Assembly (NCBI GenBank): GCA_007050995.1
Contig: VJOU01000015.1
Location: 7,982-71,981 of the forward strand
DNA: 64,000 nucleotides
Reading direction: 5' to 3'
Origin: Glycocaulis profundi
GTDB lineage: Bacteria > Pseudomonadota > Alphaproteobacteria > Caulobacterales > Maricaulaceae
Shown here: one piece after another, positions 29,614 to 38,219 of the stretch
Layout of the letters: each line of letters begins with the position of its first letter
How positions within the stretch are numbered: the stretch's first letter is position 1
Program-made: the position numbers and the translations under genes
Notes under the pieces: model-generated
The model's database searches: none
The model's input: the letters and a program-made list of their open reading frames with translations, nothing else
What the model was told of the DNA's origin: nothing

Positions 29614-30473
29614 GCGGATACGACGAGCACTTCTTCACCGCGCCGGACGGCGTGCAGACATACTACCGGCGTTACGCGGCGGGCGGAGGCGGCGGCAGAC
29701 TGCCCGTGCTGTGCATGCACGGCCTGACCCGCAATTCGCGCGACTTCGCCGCCATCGCGCCGCGCATCGCCGGAACGGGCCGCGAGGTGATCGCCATCGA
29801 CACCCGCGGGCGGGGCAGGTCCGACCGCGATCCGGTTCCGGCGAACTATAATTACGCGACCTATGTGGACGACGTGGAAGGCCTGCTGGCCGAGGCCGGA
29901 TGGGACCGGATCGTGACCGTGGGCACGTCCATGGGCGGGCTGATGAGCATGGTCCTCGCCGCCCGCCGCCCCGGCCTGATCAGCGCGGGCGTGATCAACG
30001 ACATCGGGCCCGAGCTCGACCCCGCCGGGATCGGGCGCATCATGGGCTATGTCGGCGGCGCGCCCGCCTTCGCGGGCTGGGACGAGGCCGCCGCCGCGGT
30101 GCGCGCGACCAACGCGGTCGCCTTCCCCAACGAGACCGGCGACGCCTTCTGGCTCGACTTCGCCCGGCGCGTGGCGCGCGAGACGCCGGACGGGCAGGTG
30201 GAGCTCGACTACGACCCGAAGATCGCCGAGCCGTTCAAGTCCGGTGGAACCGCGCCGGACCTGTGGCCGCTGTTCGAGGCGATGGCGGATTTCCCCGTGC
30301 TGCTGGTGCGCGGCGCGATCACCGATCTTCTGAGCCAGGCCACCGTGGACGAGATGGCCCGCCGCCATCCCGGCCTGTCGGTCGTGAACGTGCCCGATAT
30401 CGGCCACGCCCCCCTGCTCGACGAGCCCGAGGCGTGGGACGCCATCGAGGCCTTCCTGAAAAAGGCGCCGTGA
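29610..30473 (+). CDS. Alpha/beta hydrolase
   Basis: The 287-residue hydrolase contains HGLTRNSRDF (oxyanion HG), the nucleophile in GTSMGG near 106, the acid in GAITDLLS near 237 and the catalytic His in IGHAPLLDEP near 265. It lacks a signal peptide, so it acts in the cytoplasm on an ester, lactone or similar bond. The start is GTG 29610, overlapping the TetR stop as GTGA with AAGGAG five nucleotides upstream. Being second in the operon, it is coupled to the regulator. Confidence 0.92.
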   Translation: MSGYDEHFFTAPDGVQTYYRRYAAGGGGGRLPVLCMHGLTRNSRDFAAIAPRIAGTGREVIAIDTRGRGRSDRDPVPANYNYATYVDDVEGLLAEAGWDRIVTVGTSMGGLMSMVLAARRPGLISAGVINDIGPELDPAGIGRIMGYVGGAPAFAGWDEAAAAVRATNAVAFPNETGDAFWLDFARRVARETPDGQVELDYDPKIAEPFKSGGTAPDLWPLFEAMADFPVLLVRGAITDLLSQATVDEMARRHPGLSVVNVPDIGHAPLLDEPEAWDAIEAFLKKAP

Positions 30474-30474
30474 C

Positions 30475-31413
30475 ATGCTGAAGAAAATCCTGGGCGCGCT
30501 GATCCTGCTCGCCGTAATCGTGATCGCCGTGTTCGCCTGGATGCTGCGGCCCGCCGACACCAGCGAGATCGAGGCGCGATACATGACCGGAGACGACCGC
30601 TACGCGGAGGCTGCGGGCCAGCGCTGGCGCGTGCGCGAGACCGGGCCGGAGGACGCCCCGGCCATCGTGCTGATCCACGGCTTCTCCCATTCGCTGGAAA
30701 GCTTCGACGGCTGGGCGGCGGAACTAGACGGCGATCATCGGGTGATCCGCTTCGACCTGCCCGGCCACGCTTTGTCCGCCCCGCGCGAGGACGGCGCCTA
30801 CACGGTCGACGACACCGTGGGCCAGGTCGCCGCGCTGCTCAACGAGATCGCCCCGCCGCGCTTCGTCATCGGGGGCAACTCGCTGGGTGGGCTGGTGGCG
30901 TGGCGCTATGCCGCCGAGCGGCCCGAGCGGGTCGCAGCCCTGGTGCTGGTCAGCCCCGGGGGCTTCCCCAATCTGGGCGTGGGCGACGAGCCCGCCGCCG
31001 TGCCCGGCGCGGTGGAGGCCTATCTGCGCTTCGCGCCACGCCCCGGCGTGGCCCAGGCCACCGCTGCGCTCTATGGCGACGCGAGCCGTCTGGACGACGC
31101 GCGCATCGACCGCATCGCCGACCTGATGAAGACCGAAGGCACCGCACAGGCCCTGATCGACCGGGTCGGCGTGTTCACCCTGCCCGATCCTGAACCGGAT
31201 CTGGCCCGCATCGAGGCTCCGGCCCTGATCCTGTGGGGCGGGCGCGACGCGATGATCCCCTCCGCCCACGCCGCCCGCTTCGAAGCGGCGATGCCGGACG
31301 CCCGCGCGCTGGTCTATCCGGGACTGGGCCACATGGCGATGGAGGAAGACCCCGAAACCACCGCGCGCGACCTGCGGGCGTTTCTGGATGAGGTGAGCGG
31401 GCGGGACGGTTGA
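30475..31413 (+). CDS. Alpha/beta hydrolase with N-terminal membrane anchor
   Basis: The 312-residue protein begins with a membrane anchor (KKILGALILLAVIVIAVFAWM, about residues 3-23), then a full alpha/beta hydrolase: LIHGFSHSLESF, nucleophile GGNSLGG near 136, acid WGGRDAMIP near 257 and His GLGHMAMEE near 285. The topology suggests a periplasm-facing enzyme, perhaps the first hydrolysis step before the cytoplasmic paralogue upstream. It starts 1 nt after the previous stop. It is the last gene of the TetR operon. Confidence 0.92.
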   Translation: MLKKILGALILLAVIVIAVFAWMLRPADTSEIEARYMTGDDRYAEAAGQRWRVRETGPEDAPAIVLIHGFSHSLESFDGWAAELDGDHRVIRFDLPGHALSAPREDGAYTVDDTVGQVAALLNEIAPPRFVIGGNSLGGLVAWRYAAERPERVAALVLVSPGGFPNLGVGDEPAAVPGAVEAYLRFAPRPGVAQATAALYGDASRLDDARIDRIADLMKTEGTAQALIDRVGVFTLPDPEPDLARIEAPALILWGGRDAMIPSAHAARFEAAMPDARALVYPGLGHMAMEEDPETTARDLRAFLDEVSGRDG

Positions 31414-31463
31414 CCTGCACCTCAGGATAGAATCTCCTCTCGGCCAGCAGGGAGGGATTCATA

Positions 31464-32171
31464 TTGGCCGAGATCATGACAGGCGCTTCGACGGCTGCGG
31501 CGCCCGAAGGCGTCAAGCCGCTGGACGGCCCCTGGCGGCTGCTCCAGATCGCGATCACCGCGTGGCTTGTCGTTTCACTGTTGTGGGGTCTGTCCACGCT
31601 GTCGGCGCTCGACTTCTTCGAGCGTGTTCAAGACGGTCGCCTCGCCGGCGGCCCCGCCGCCACCGCTGAGGGGGAAGCGGCGGACTTTCGCCTGACAGTG
31701 ACGGCCCTGCTTTTCGTGCCCGTCTTCCTGCTCTGCATCGTCGCTTACGCACGGTTCTTCCAGCGGGCCATGGCCAATCTGCACGCCCTGAACGCGCCCC
31801 ACCTCACCGTCAGTCCAAGGATGATGTGGCTGTGGTATTTCGTGCCGTTCCTATGCCTGTGGAAGCCGCTGGAGGGGGTGATGGAAGTCTGGCGGGAGTC
31901 CCGGGACCGCGCTGGGCTGGACGACAGGGTGCCCCCGTCCATCGGCGTCTGGTGGGCGCTGTGGATACTCGGCGGTCTGGTGGCGATGTTCTCGTCCATT
32001 CACTACAACAATGCCATCTCCTTGGAGGGGGACATACTGGACACCGGGGCGCTCATGCTGAGCATGCGGGCCGATCTCGCCAGCGCCGTGGTCCAGATGG
32101 CGACCGCCGCCCTGCTCTATCTGATGAGCCGCCGCATCCGGCAGGCTCAATCGCGCTTCATTCCCGGCTGA
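31464..32171 (+). CDS. DUF4328 domain membrane protein
   Basis: The 235-residue integral membrane protein has hydrophobic segments near residues 26-48, 78-98, 122-138, 163-182 and 205-220. The block MANLHALNAPHLTVSP followed by WLWYFVPFLCLWKPLEGVME is the DUF4328 signature. No function is known for the domain. The start is taken as TTG 31464 because GGGAGGG (31450-31456) is well placed for it and 20 nt away from the next in-frame ATG (31476). It is a single gene. Confidence 0.8.
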   Translation: MAEIMTGASTAAAPEGVKPLDGPWRLLQIAITAWLVVSLLWGLSTLSALDFFERVQDGRLAGGPAATAEGEAADFRLTVTALLFVPVFLLCIVAYARFFQRAMANLHALNAPHLTVSPRMMWLWYFVPFLCLWKPLEGVMEVWRESRDRAGLDDRVPPSIGVWWALWILGGLVAMFSSIHYNNAISLEGDILDTGALMLSMRADLASAVVQMATAALLYLMSRRIRQAQSRFIPG

Positions 32172-32232
32172 GGACTGCAGGCGCCGGGGCCGCAGGCTGG
32201 CGTTCCGTCCTCCCGCCCCTATCTGGAAGGCC

Positions 32233-32826
32233 ATGACCGAGACCGATCCCCTCGCCCTGCATATCCGCGACGGCCTGCCTGACGAGCTGCTGGCCCTGTC
32301 GAAACGCCACCCCCGCGAGGGCTGGGCGCGTTCGGCGGGGATGAGCGGGTCGGCGGGCGTGTGGCTGGAGCGGCACGGCTTCTTCCGCGCCCTGTCCGAC
32401 CACATCGCGGCGGGGCTGACCGGCTTCGGCGGCGGCAAGGAGGACGTGCGCGCCTATCTGGGGCGCTTCCAGCGGGAGATGGGGGCGCTCTTGTCCCAGC
32501 TCGACGGCCATCACCGCGTCGAGGACGGCCATTACTTCCCGATGTTCTCCCAGGCCGCGCCCGAGATGACGCGCGGCTTTGAAATCCTGGACGCCGACCA
32601 CCACGCCATCCATGGCGGCCTGCACGATCTGGCCGAACAGAGCCGGAGCCTTCTGGGCGCGGCGCAGGCGGGCAAGACGGACCGGGACATCCGTGATCTG
32701 GGCGCGCGGCTGGGCGAGACGCTGACCGGCTTCCGCCCGCTTCTGGTCCGGCATCTGGACGACGAGGAGGACATCGTCATCCCCCTGATCATCGAGCGCG
32801 GGCGCACCGACCCCCGCTTCGCCTAA
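32233..32826 (+). CDS. Hemerythrin HHE-domain protein
   Basis: This 197-residue four-helix bundle has iron ligands in the usual order: LDGHHRVEDGHYFPMF (His, Glu, His), LDADHHAIHGGLHDL and VRHLDDEEDIVIPLI (His, Asp/Glu). Family members bind O2 or NO through a di-iron centre or take part in iron-sulphur repair. The neighbouring gene encodes the Fe-S carrier ATPase Mrp, and the two ends overlap by 4 nt, so the pairing may be functional although the genes are convergent. Confidence 0.88.
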   Translation: MTETDPLALHIRDGLPDELLALSKRHPREGWARSAGMSGSAGVWLERHGFFRALSDHIAAGLTGFGGGKEDVRAYLGRFQREMGALLSQLDGHHRVEDGHYFPMFSQAAPEMTRGFEILDADHHAIHGGLHDLAEQSRSLLGAAQAGKTDRDIRDLGARLGETLTGFRPLLVRHLDDEEDIVIPLIIERGRTDPRFA

Positions 32827-33899
32827 TCCTCGAACACGATTTCCGGCGCCGGACGGCCCGCGGCTTCGGCCGAGGCGATCATGGCGTCCGCCGCACGGTG
32901 GAAGGCCTTGGCCACCGGCCCCTCGCCCAGCGCCACCAGACGGCCCTCGTCGGACGCCTGACGCAGCTCGATGTGAAGCGGTATCTCGCCCAGGAAGGGC
33001 GCGCCGATATGCTCGGCCTCCGCCCGCGCGCCGCCGCGCCCGAAGATCTCCGTCCCCTCCCCGCAATGGGGGCAGAGGAAATAGCTCATGTTCTCCACCA
33101 CCCCCAGCACGGGGATGGCGGTGCGGTCGAACAGGGCGGCGGCCTTCTTCGCGTCGTCCAGCGCGAGCGACTGGGGCGTGGAGACGATCACCGCGCCGGT
33201 GATGGGCGTGCCTTGGGCGATGGCGAGCTGCACATCGCCGGTGCCGGGCGGCATGTCGATGATCAGCACGTCCAGATCGCCCCAGTCGGTGTCGTTCAGG
33301 AACTGCCGGATCGCCCCGGTCACCATCGGCCCGCGCCAGACGACCGGATCACGCTCGCCGACCAGAAAGCCCATCGAGACCACCTTCACGCCGTGCGCCT
33401 CGGCCGGCTCGATGCCGCGCTCATTCTTCTTCAGCCCCGGCAGCCCGGTCAGCCCGAACAGGCGCGGCGCCGACGGGCCGTACACGTCCGCGTCCATGAA
33501 GCCGGTCTTCAGCCCCGCCTTCGCGCAGGCCGCCGCCAGATTGGCCGACACGGTGGACTTGCCCACCCCGCCCTTGCCCGACCCCACCGCGATCACGAGG
33601 CGGGCGGGCGCTTTCGCCGGTTCGGCGGCGGCCGCGGCGGGCGACGGGCGGGCGGGACGCTGCGCGCGCTCGGCCTCGAAGATCACCCGCGCGCGGATCA
33701 CATCAGGCAGGGCCAGAAGCGCGGTCTCGACCGCCGTCATCAACGCGCCCGCATCCTCGTCCCGCCCGCCGGGGCTGAGCACGATGGTGGCCGTCCCCTC
33801 GCGCAGGTCCGCGCCCAGAACGCGGCCGCTGTCAGGCAGCGGTTTGGAGCTGGAGGGATCGGAAACGGAAGCGAGGGCGGAGAGCAGCATGTCGGTCAT
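32823..33899 (-). CDS. apbC: Iron-sulphur cluster carrier ATPase Mrp/ApbC
   Basis: The 358-residue protein has an N-terminal MIP18-like domain (DUF59 type), then a P-loop ATPase with a deviant Walker A GSGKGGVGKST near 104 and DVLIIDMPPGTGD. The Cys pair LCPHCGEG near 275 bridges an Fe-S cluster in the dimer. It loads clusters onto apo-proteins in the cytoplasm. ATG 33899 is preferred. The frame continues to 33986 without an SD and with low-complexity residues. It ends 107 nt before the tRNA-Ser gene. Confidence 0.94.
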   Translation of the reverse strand: MTDMLLSALASVSDPSSSKPLPDSGRVLGADLREGTATIVLSPGGRDEDAGALMTAVETALLALPDVIRARVIFEAERAQRPARPSPAAAAAEPAKAPARLVIAVGSGKGGVGKSTVSANLAAACAKAGLKTGFMDADVYGPSAPRLFGLTGLPGLKKNERGIEPAEAHGVKVVSMGFLVGERDPVVWRGPMVTGAIRQFLNDTDWGDLDVLIIDMPPGTGDVQLAIAQGTPITGAVIVSTPQSLALDDAKKAAALFDRTAIPVLGVVENMSYFLCPHCGEGTEIFGRGGARAEAEHIGAPFLGEIPLHIELRQASDEGRLVALGEGPVAKAFHRAADAMIASAEAAGRPAPEIVFED

Positions 33900-34005
33900 C
33901 ACGCTGAGATAGACCGCCCCGCCCCGCGGCGGAAGACCGCCCGGCTGCGCAACAGGCGCAGAAAAGCCTTGCTGGCCCCGTCGCATGGCGGCTAAACCCG
34001 TCGGC

Positions 34006-34096
34006 GGAGAGGTGGCCGAGTGGTCGAAGGCGCTCCCCTGCTAAGGGAGTAGGGCTCAAAAGGCTCTCGTGGGTTCGAATCCCATCCTCTCCGCCA
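34006..34096 (+). tRNA. tRNA-Ser(GCT)
   Basis: This is a class II tRNA with a 7-bp acceptor stem GGAGAGG/CCTCTCC, D-loop GGCCGAGTGGTCGAAGGC, anticodon loop with GCT (CCCCTGCTAAGGGAG), a long variable arm and T-loop GGTTCGAATCC. The CCA end is encoded (34094-34096). Its last 14 nt recur at 43657-43670, so it is the integration site of the element that follows. Confidence 0.98.
34083..34096 (+). repeat. attL candidate: 3' end of tRNA-Ser
   Basis: CATCCTCTCCGCCA is the last 14 nt of the tRNA and is identical to 43657-43670. The integrated element lies between the two copies. Near it, CTGTATAC (34151-34158) and CATACGTTGTG (34166-34176) resemble CTGTATAC and TATACGTTGCG at 43527-43540 beside the integrase, possible arm-type integrase sites. 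Confidence 0.65.
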
Positions 34097-34211
34097 CTTT
34101 CCCCTTTTTTCTTGTGTTTATTCAACGCTCAAACGATTTCGCCTGATTTTCTGTATACAAGTCTGCATACGTTGTGCATCATGGCCCCGCCAACCAGGAA
34201 GGAGGCCACCC

Positions 34212-34664
34212 ATGTCCAACGTTGAAACGATCCGCCCCGCCGCGGAGAAGCCTGCCACCCCCAATCCCCTCAAAGAGATGCGGCGCAAGCTGAGCCTTGC
34301 CGCCGAGGTTCTGGTTGAGGATCTGCACAGCACCGAAGTGGAAGTGCCTGAGGAGAGAGGCCGCTTGTCTAAGCTCGCGTTCGCGCAGGCCACGGACCTC
34401 GCGATGGCTGCGAGCTATTTCCGGCCGCAAGATCAGGATGACGCCGCGTTTCTGACCGCCATCGCCAACTTCTTCACCGAAGAGCGCGATGCGCACGACC
34501 TACCCGACTATCAGCTTACGCTCCGCCGTGACGCTATCGACCGCATCCACTACTCCGTTCTGAGCTTTCTGCAGGATCGGGTTGAGGCCCAATATGACGG
34601 GATCGATTGGCTGGCGCCCGAAAGTGACAGCCCGTGGAAGACGTTCGCGGGGCTGGTCCGGTGA
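34212..34664 (+). CDS. Hypothetical protein of the island, 150 aa
   Basis: I do not recognise it. The protein is mostly helical and acidic, with a central helix pair (RRKLSLAAEVLVEDL, RLSKLAFAQATDLAMAASY) and a C-terminal part ending DWLAPESDSPWKTFAGLVR. It has no signal peptide. A very good SD (GAAGGAGG, 6 nt from ATG 34212) suggests real expression. It is the first gene next to attL, transcribed against the rest of the element and overlapping the next gene as GTGA. Such opposite-strand genes at a satellite end often carry accessory or defence functions. That is only a positional hint. Confidence 0.7.
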   Translation: MSNVETIRPAAEKPATPNPLKEMRRKLSLAAEVLVEDLHSTEVEVPEERGRLSKLAFAQATDLAMAASYFRPQDQDDAAFLTAIANFFTEERDAHDLPDYQLTLRRDAIDRIHYSVLSFLQDRVEAQYDGIDWLAPESDSPWKTFAGLVR

Positions 34665-34924
34665 AGCTGGCGACACAGCTTGAGCGTGTCGCGCGCCGCC
34701 TCGAACCGCCTTTCCCCGACGAGATTATCGCCCTCATAGAGGCCGCGGACGCCGTGACGGGTGACGCCGATCTGGAACCCTCGCTTGGATGGACGGAATC
34801 CCTCGCGTTCGGGACTGGCGATGATCTGGAGCTAGACCGGTCCGACTATGAATACGAGCCGGAAGATTCCTTCCGCGTAAGGGCTGCGGAACTCGGCTGG
34901 GAAAGGGCGATAGTCCGCGGCTAG
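34661..34924 (+). CDS. Hypothetical protein of the island, 87 aa
   Basis: This small acidic protein (SYEYEPEDSF-type C-terminal region, RAAELGWERAIVRG end) has no recognisable family. The start is GTG 34661, overlapping the previous stop (GTGA), so it is translationally coupled to the 150-residue protein and may work with it. The gene is followed directly by the hairpin array and terminator. Confidence 0.6.
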   Translation: MKLATQLERVARRLEPPFPDEIIALIEAADAVTGDADLEPSLGWTESLAFGTGDDLELDRSDYEYEPEDSFRVRAAELGWERAIVRG

Positions 34925-34927
34925 CCA

Positions 34928-35239
34928 CACTCAAAACGGTTATGAGTGACTGGCGGAAACCGCCAGTATGAGCGCCCGTCACTGCCCACGTGGACAGTGA
35001 GCCTATCTGACAACCGTTATCAGATGCGCCCCCAGCTCCGGCTGGGGGCGTTTTCGTGGGGGCATCTGGTAAGCGTTACCAGATGGAGCGCCCAGAGCTC
35101 GTTCCAGACGGGAACAAGCTCCAATGTTCCGGGCGGGAACGTTGGCTCCTAAACCGGCAAATTCGCCGCTTGATCGGACCTCGTTACGCGAGGGAACGAG
35201 GTCACTGAGGGCATCTGAAAACCCTTATCAGATGCCCTC
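34928..35239. repeat. Array of hairpins in a convergent intergenic region
   Basis: Nine or more consecutive inverted repeats fill the 317-bp gap between two convergent transcripts. Four share one design, a stem of varied sequence around a 9-nt loop NAANNNTTA: 34928-34948 (AAACGGTTA), 35005-35025 (CAACCGTTA), 35063-35085 (TAAGCGTTA) and 35207-35239 (AAACCCTTA, 12-bp stem). Two share GTTCC-N5-GGAAC cores (35095-35121, 35121-35145). Others are 34950-34966, 34979-35000 and 35177-35203. Stem bases differ between copies but stay paired, so structure or dyad symmetry seems to be kept. Confidence 0.8.
35027..35054 (+). terminator. Rho-independent terminator inside the hairpin array
   Basis: The 10-bp stem CGCCCCCAGC/GCTGGGGGCG with a TCCG loop is followed by TTTTCG. 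It would end the short plus-strand operon (34212-34924). Confidence 0.8.
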
Positions 35240-35241
35240 CC

Positions 35242-37497
35242 TTACCGATTGAACCGATGCCGGGCGCTGCGAGCGAGGTCGGCGGGGATGACCTGACGGG
35301 CGCGCTCCACCGCGAGCTGGCCGGAGACGGTCCCGATCTGCTGCATCTGCTGCAATAGCTGATCTGTCAGCACGGCCCCTTCCGCGTGGAAGGCGAAGTG
35401 ATTGTGCACGTGCACGGGAGCCTTGCCGCCGATCTGGGGCATCTGCGCGGCGTTCGGAATGATGACGCCTGGGCGGCTGGGGATGAAAGTCTCCCGGCCA
35501 TGCTCGCCCACGGTATAAGCCTGCCCGGCGCGGACAGGCCCGCCCGTAGCGCGGTTGCCGCCGAAGCCGAAAATGCTGGCGATCGAGGCCCCGATGCCCC
35601 CGCCCTGTCCCGGCCTCAGCAGAAGATCCACGAACTGATCGGCCAGAGCGTCCAGCGCCCGGCCCAAGCCGCGGGTGGCGGTGTCTCGCCAGAAGTTTGA
35701 GACGGCCTCGCGGGCATGGCCGTCCAGCGCCCCCAGAAGCCCGTCCCTGAACGCCTGCCGGGCGAACTCGCGGGCATCGCCCTGCGAGCGGGCGTAATCG
35801 CGTGCATCCGCCTCCCTGACGGCGATGCCGCGGGCCTCATCGGCGGTCATGTTGGCGATCCGCTCCATCAATTCCGCGATGCGGTGGCGGATATACAGCT
35901 CGCGCTCGAGCTCGCGGGTGCGGGCCGTGTCCCGGCTCAGGCGGGCCAGCTCGAGCTCATGGTGGGCGGTGTCCTCGATCAGCTCGCGCCGCGCGTCGAT
36001 GATGTCGTTAATCGCCGCCTGGGCGCTGGCCTCATCCTCCAGCGTGTCGAGGCGGCTTTGGTCGATGCGGGCCTGTTCTTCCGCGTTCTCCACCTGAGCG
36101 CCCGTGTAGGCCGCAATGCGGTCCATGAGGGCGAGCTGGCGCGTGATCCGGCGCACGCTCGCCTCATCGCCCCTCGCCTCGGCCTCCTGCCGCTCGAACT
36201 CCAGCGCCAGACGCTCACGCAGGAGCGCCAGTGCCTCCGCCTGCCCGGTGTCGGCGCCGTCGCCGCTCGTTTCAGGCGTGCCGGTGGGGAAGGAAGGCGG
36301 GAAGGCCGCGGCCCGTGAGCGCGCCCGCTCCCGCCCGCTCCGGCGCACGTCGCCAGCGAGGGCCAGGAAGCGCTGCGCTACGGCTTCATCTATTGTCCTG
36401 CCGTAGATGATGCCGGACGCCTGCCCGCGCTGCATGCCGCCGATGATTTCCGCGATCCGCTGCGTCTCGGTCTCCGCCCGCTCGTTCCCGAACACCTGCC
36501 GGAGCATGGCCCGCAACTCGCGTTCATCGGCCCGGTTCAGGACGCTGGCCTGGCGGTTCATGAGCCGCGCGGCCTGCGACTCCAGAATGTTTGAAGCGCG
36601 CGTGCTGTCCGACGCTGAGATGCCGCCGCCGAACTGGGCGAAAATCTCAGCAACGCCCGCCCCCCACTGCGCGAGCCGCGGAAGCATGTCCGCGACGACG
36701 TTCATCACGCTCTCGATGGCCGGGACGCTTTCCAGAATGGCCGCGCGGAGATTGCCCTGGATTGTCTGGCCCAGCTCCCGCAGGCGCACGTTGGCGGCGG
36801 CGGCGCGCTGCACCATCTCGCTGTCCAAAATGGCCCCGGACTCCCGCGCCCGGCGCCGGAACTCTTCCAGCGCGTCCGAACCGCCGCGAAGGGCCTGCAC
36901 GAGGTTTTCGCCAATCCGCTGGCCAAACAGGTCTGTGGCGATTGCCGCCTGCTGGTTCGCGTCGGTGACGGTCTCCATCCGGCGCACGATGGCCTCGAAA
37001 ATCTGGTCTGAGGTCTGAAGCTCCCCGTTGGCGATCTGCTGGGCGAGGCCAAGGCGCTCCACGGCGCGGGTGGCCTGGTTGGTCTTGCCCGCCAGAACGT
37101 CGCCTGCGGTCGATGACAGGCGCTGCAAGGCCCGGTCGAGGTTCGCCGCGGAAGATCCGTTCCGGTCCGCGTAGAGGCGCAACTCCTGAAGCGCTTCCGC
37201 CCCGGCGTTCGCTGCATTGGCCACGTCTGAGATGCCCTCGGCGGCCTGAAGCGTGCCGGTCACGAAGCTGGTGACGGCTCGCGCGGACAATCCCACGCCG
37301 ACCGCGGCGAAGGCGGTGGCGGCCACACGGCCCACCTGACGCCATTCCCGTTCAAGGCGGCGGTTGGTGTTCGACCATTGGCGCTGCACGCGGCGGGAGG
37401 CGTTGTCGGAGCGCTGGGCGGCGCGTTCCATGCCCCGCTCGAACTGGTTCATGCGGACTTCCAGCCGCGTCACGAGCCTCTGAACGTCATCCGCCAT
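35242..37497 (-). CDS. Phage tail tape-measure protein
   Basis: This 751-residue, strongly helical protein sets phage tail length and is ejected during DNA delivery. The N-terminal RLEVRMNQFERGMERAAQRS and a hydrophobic patch (VAATAFAAVGVGLSARAV) are typical of lambda-type tape measures, followed by long coiled-coil stretches (EALALLRERLALEFERQEAE, RDTARTRELERELYIRH). The C-terminal RATGGPVRAGQAYTVGEHG and GRETFIPSRPG are hallmark tape-measure motifs. ATG 37497 has GGAGG 7 nt upstream. It is the last gene of the minus-strand run. No other tail gene is in the element, which is very unusual. Confidence 0.9.
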   Translation of the reverse strand: MADDVQRLVTRLEVRMNQFERGMERAAQRSDNASRRVQRQWSNTNRRLEREWRQVGRVAATAFAAVGVGLSARAVTSFVTGTLQAAEGISDVANAANAGAEALQELRLYADRNGSSAANLDRALQRLSSTAGDVLAGKTNQATRAVERLGLAQQIANGELQTSDQIFEAIVRRMETVTDANQQAAIATDLFGQRIGENLVQALRGGSDALEEFRRRARESGAILDSEMVQRAAAANVRLRELGQTIQGNLRAAILESVPAIESVMNVVADMLPRLAQWGAGVAEIFAQFGGGISASDSTRASNILESQAARLMNRQASVLNRADERELRAMLRQVFGNERAETETQRIAEIIGGMQRGQASGIIYGRTIDEAVAQRFLALAGDVRRSGRERARSRAAAFPPSFPTGTPETSGDGADTGQAEALALLRERLALEFERQEAEARGDEASVRRITRQLALMDRIAAYTGAQVENAEEQARIDQSRLDTLEDEASAQAAINDIIDARRELIEDTAHHELELARLSRDTARTRELERELYIRHRIAELMERIANMTADEARGIAVREADARDYARSQGDAREFARQAFRDGLLGALDGHAREAVSNFWRDTATRGLGRALDALADQFVDLLLRPGQGGGIGASIASIFGFGGNRATGGPVRAGQAYTVGEHGRETFIPSRPGVIIPNAAQMPQIGGKAPVHVHNHFAFHAEGAVLTDQLLQQMQQIGTVSGQLAVERARQVIPADLARSARHRFNR

Positions 37498-37594
37498 CAC
37501 GCGGCCTCCTGAAACCTTTTTTCGGGGCGTTTAGCCCCGTCACACTCCCCCACCGGGGGCGGCTGAACGGGCGGGAACCGAGAGGCTCCCCCCG

Positions 37595-37972
37595 CTAGTT
37601 GAAATACTGCTCGGCAGGGTCATCCCCGCTCCCGTCCGGCTCCGGCACACGGCAACGGTCGGTCGGCGTGGCGCCCAGTGTCTGAAGGCAAAGGCGAAGC
37701 TGTGTCATCGCCGACACCGCGATATCGGGGTCGCTGTCCATCCTCGCCCGAAGCCGACAGGCCAGCTCGACCAGCGCTCGGTCGCCCTCGGTCAGCCAGG
37801 GCAGCTCACGCTTGAAATTCGCCCACGAAGTCCGCTCCCCCTCTGTCAGGCCGGGGGTCGGCTCGCCCAGAAGCGGGGAAGCGTGACGGGCGCGGCTGGA
37901 ATACCGCTGCGGGTTCTTGATTGTCTGGCCGGTCACCTCAGCGACCGACAGGGGTTTTCGGGCGTTGCCCAT
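37595..37972 (-). CDS. P27-like phage terminase small subunit candidate
   Basis: The 125-residue protein has the pattern of P27-type small terminases: NPQRYSSRARHASPLLGEPT at the N-terminus, then LTEGERTSWANFKRELPWLTEGDRALVELACRLRARM (two consecutive parts, Trp plus LTxxDR). Small terminases recognise packaging sites. The match is by pattern only, and a tail chaperone or unknown protein is possible. ATG 37972 with GGAG 10 nt upstream is preferred over a TTG at 37987. It lies between the 108-residue gene and the tape measure. Confidence 0.6.
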   Translation of the reverse strand: MGNARKPLSVAEVTGQTIKNPQRYSSRARHASPLLGEPTPGLTEGERTSWANFKRELPWLTEGDRALVELACRLRARMDSDPDIAVSAMTQLRLCLQTLGATPTDRCRVPEPDGSGDDPAEQYFN

Positions 37973-38219
37973 TTGCCAAAGCTCCAACTGTGGACGCGAA
38001 AATTATGATCCCCACGCCGGTCTCCACGCATACGGTCCTGAAGCTCATCTCCACCCCCGGTATCAGGCTACCGGAAACCAAAGAGTGAGAAAAAATCTGC
38101 GCGTGAGACCCACGCCGGTCCCGCGCTAGAGGCCCGGTCGGTGTTGAGGGGTTCCCCCCGCCATCGCCCACGCGCCGCGACCCACGTGGTGAGGAAGAAC
38201 AGCAGCGGGGGGAGCGCGG

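Noticed and set aside
34928-35239. CRISPR array
   Set aside because: The units are hairpins of different sequence with uneven spacing, not identical repeats with spacers, and no cas gene is near.
37938-38171. 77-codon minus-strand frame between the 108-residue and terminase-like genes
   Set aside because: It overlaps the better supported terminase-like gene start, has no SD and shows no protein-like pattern.
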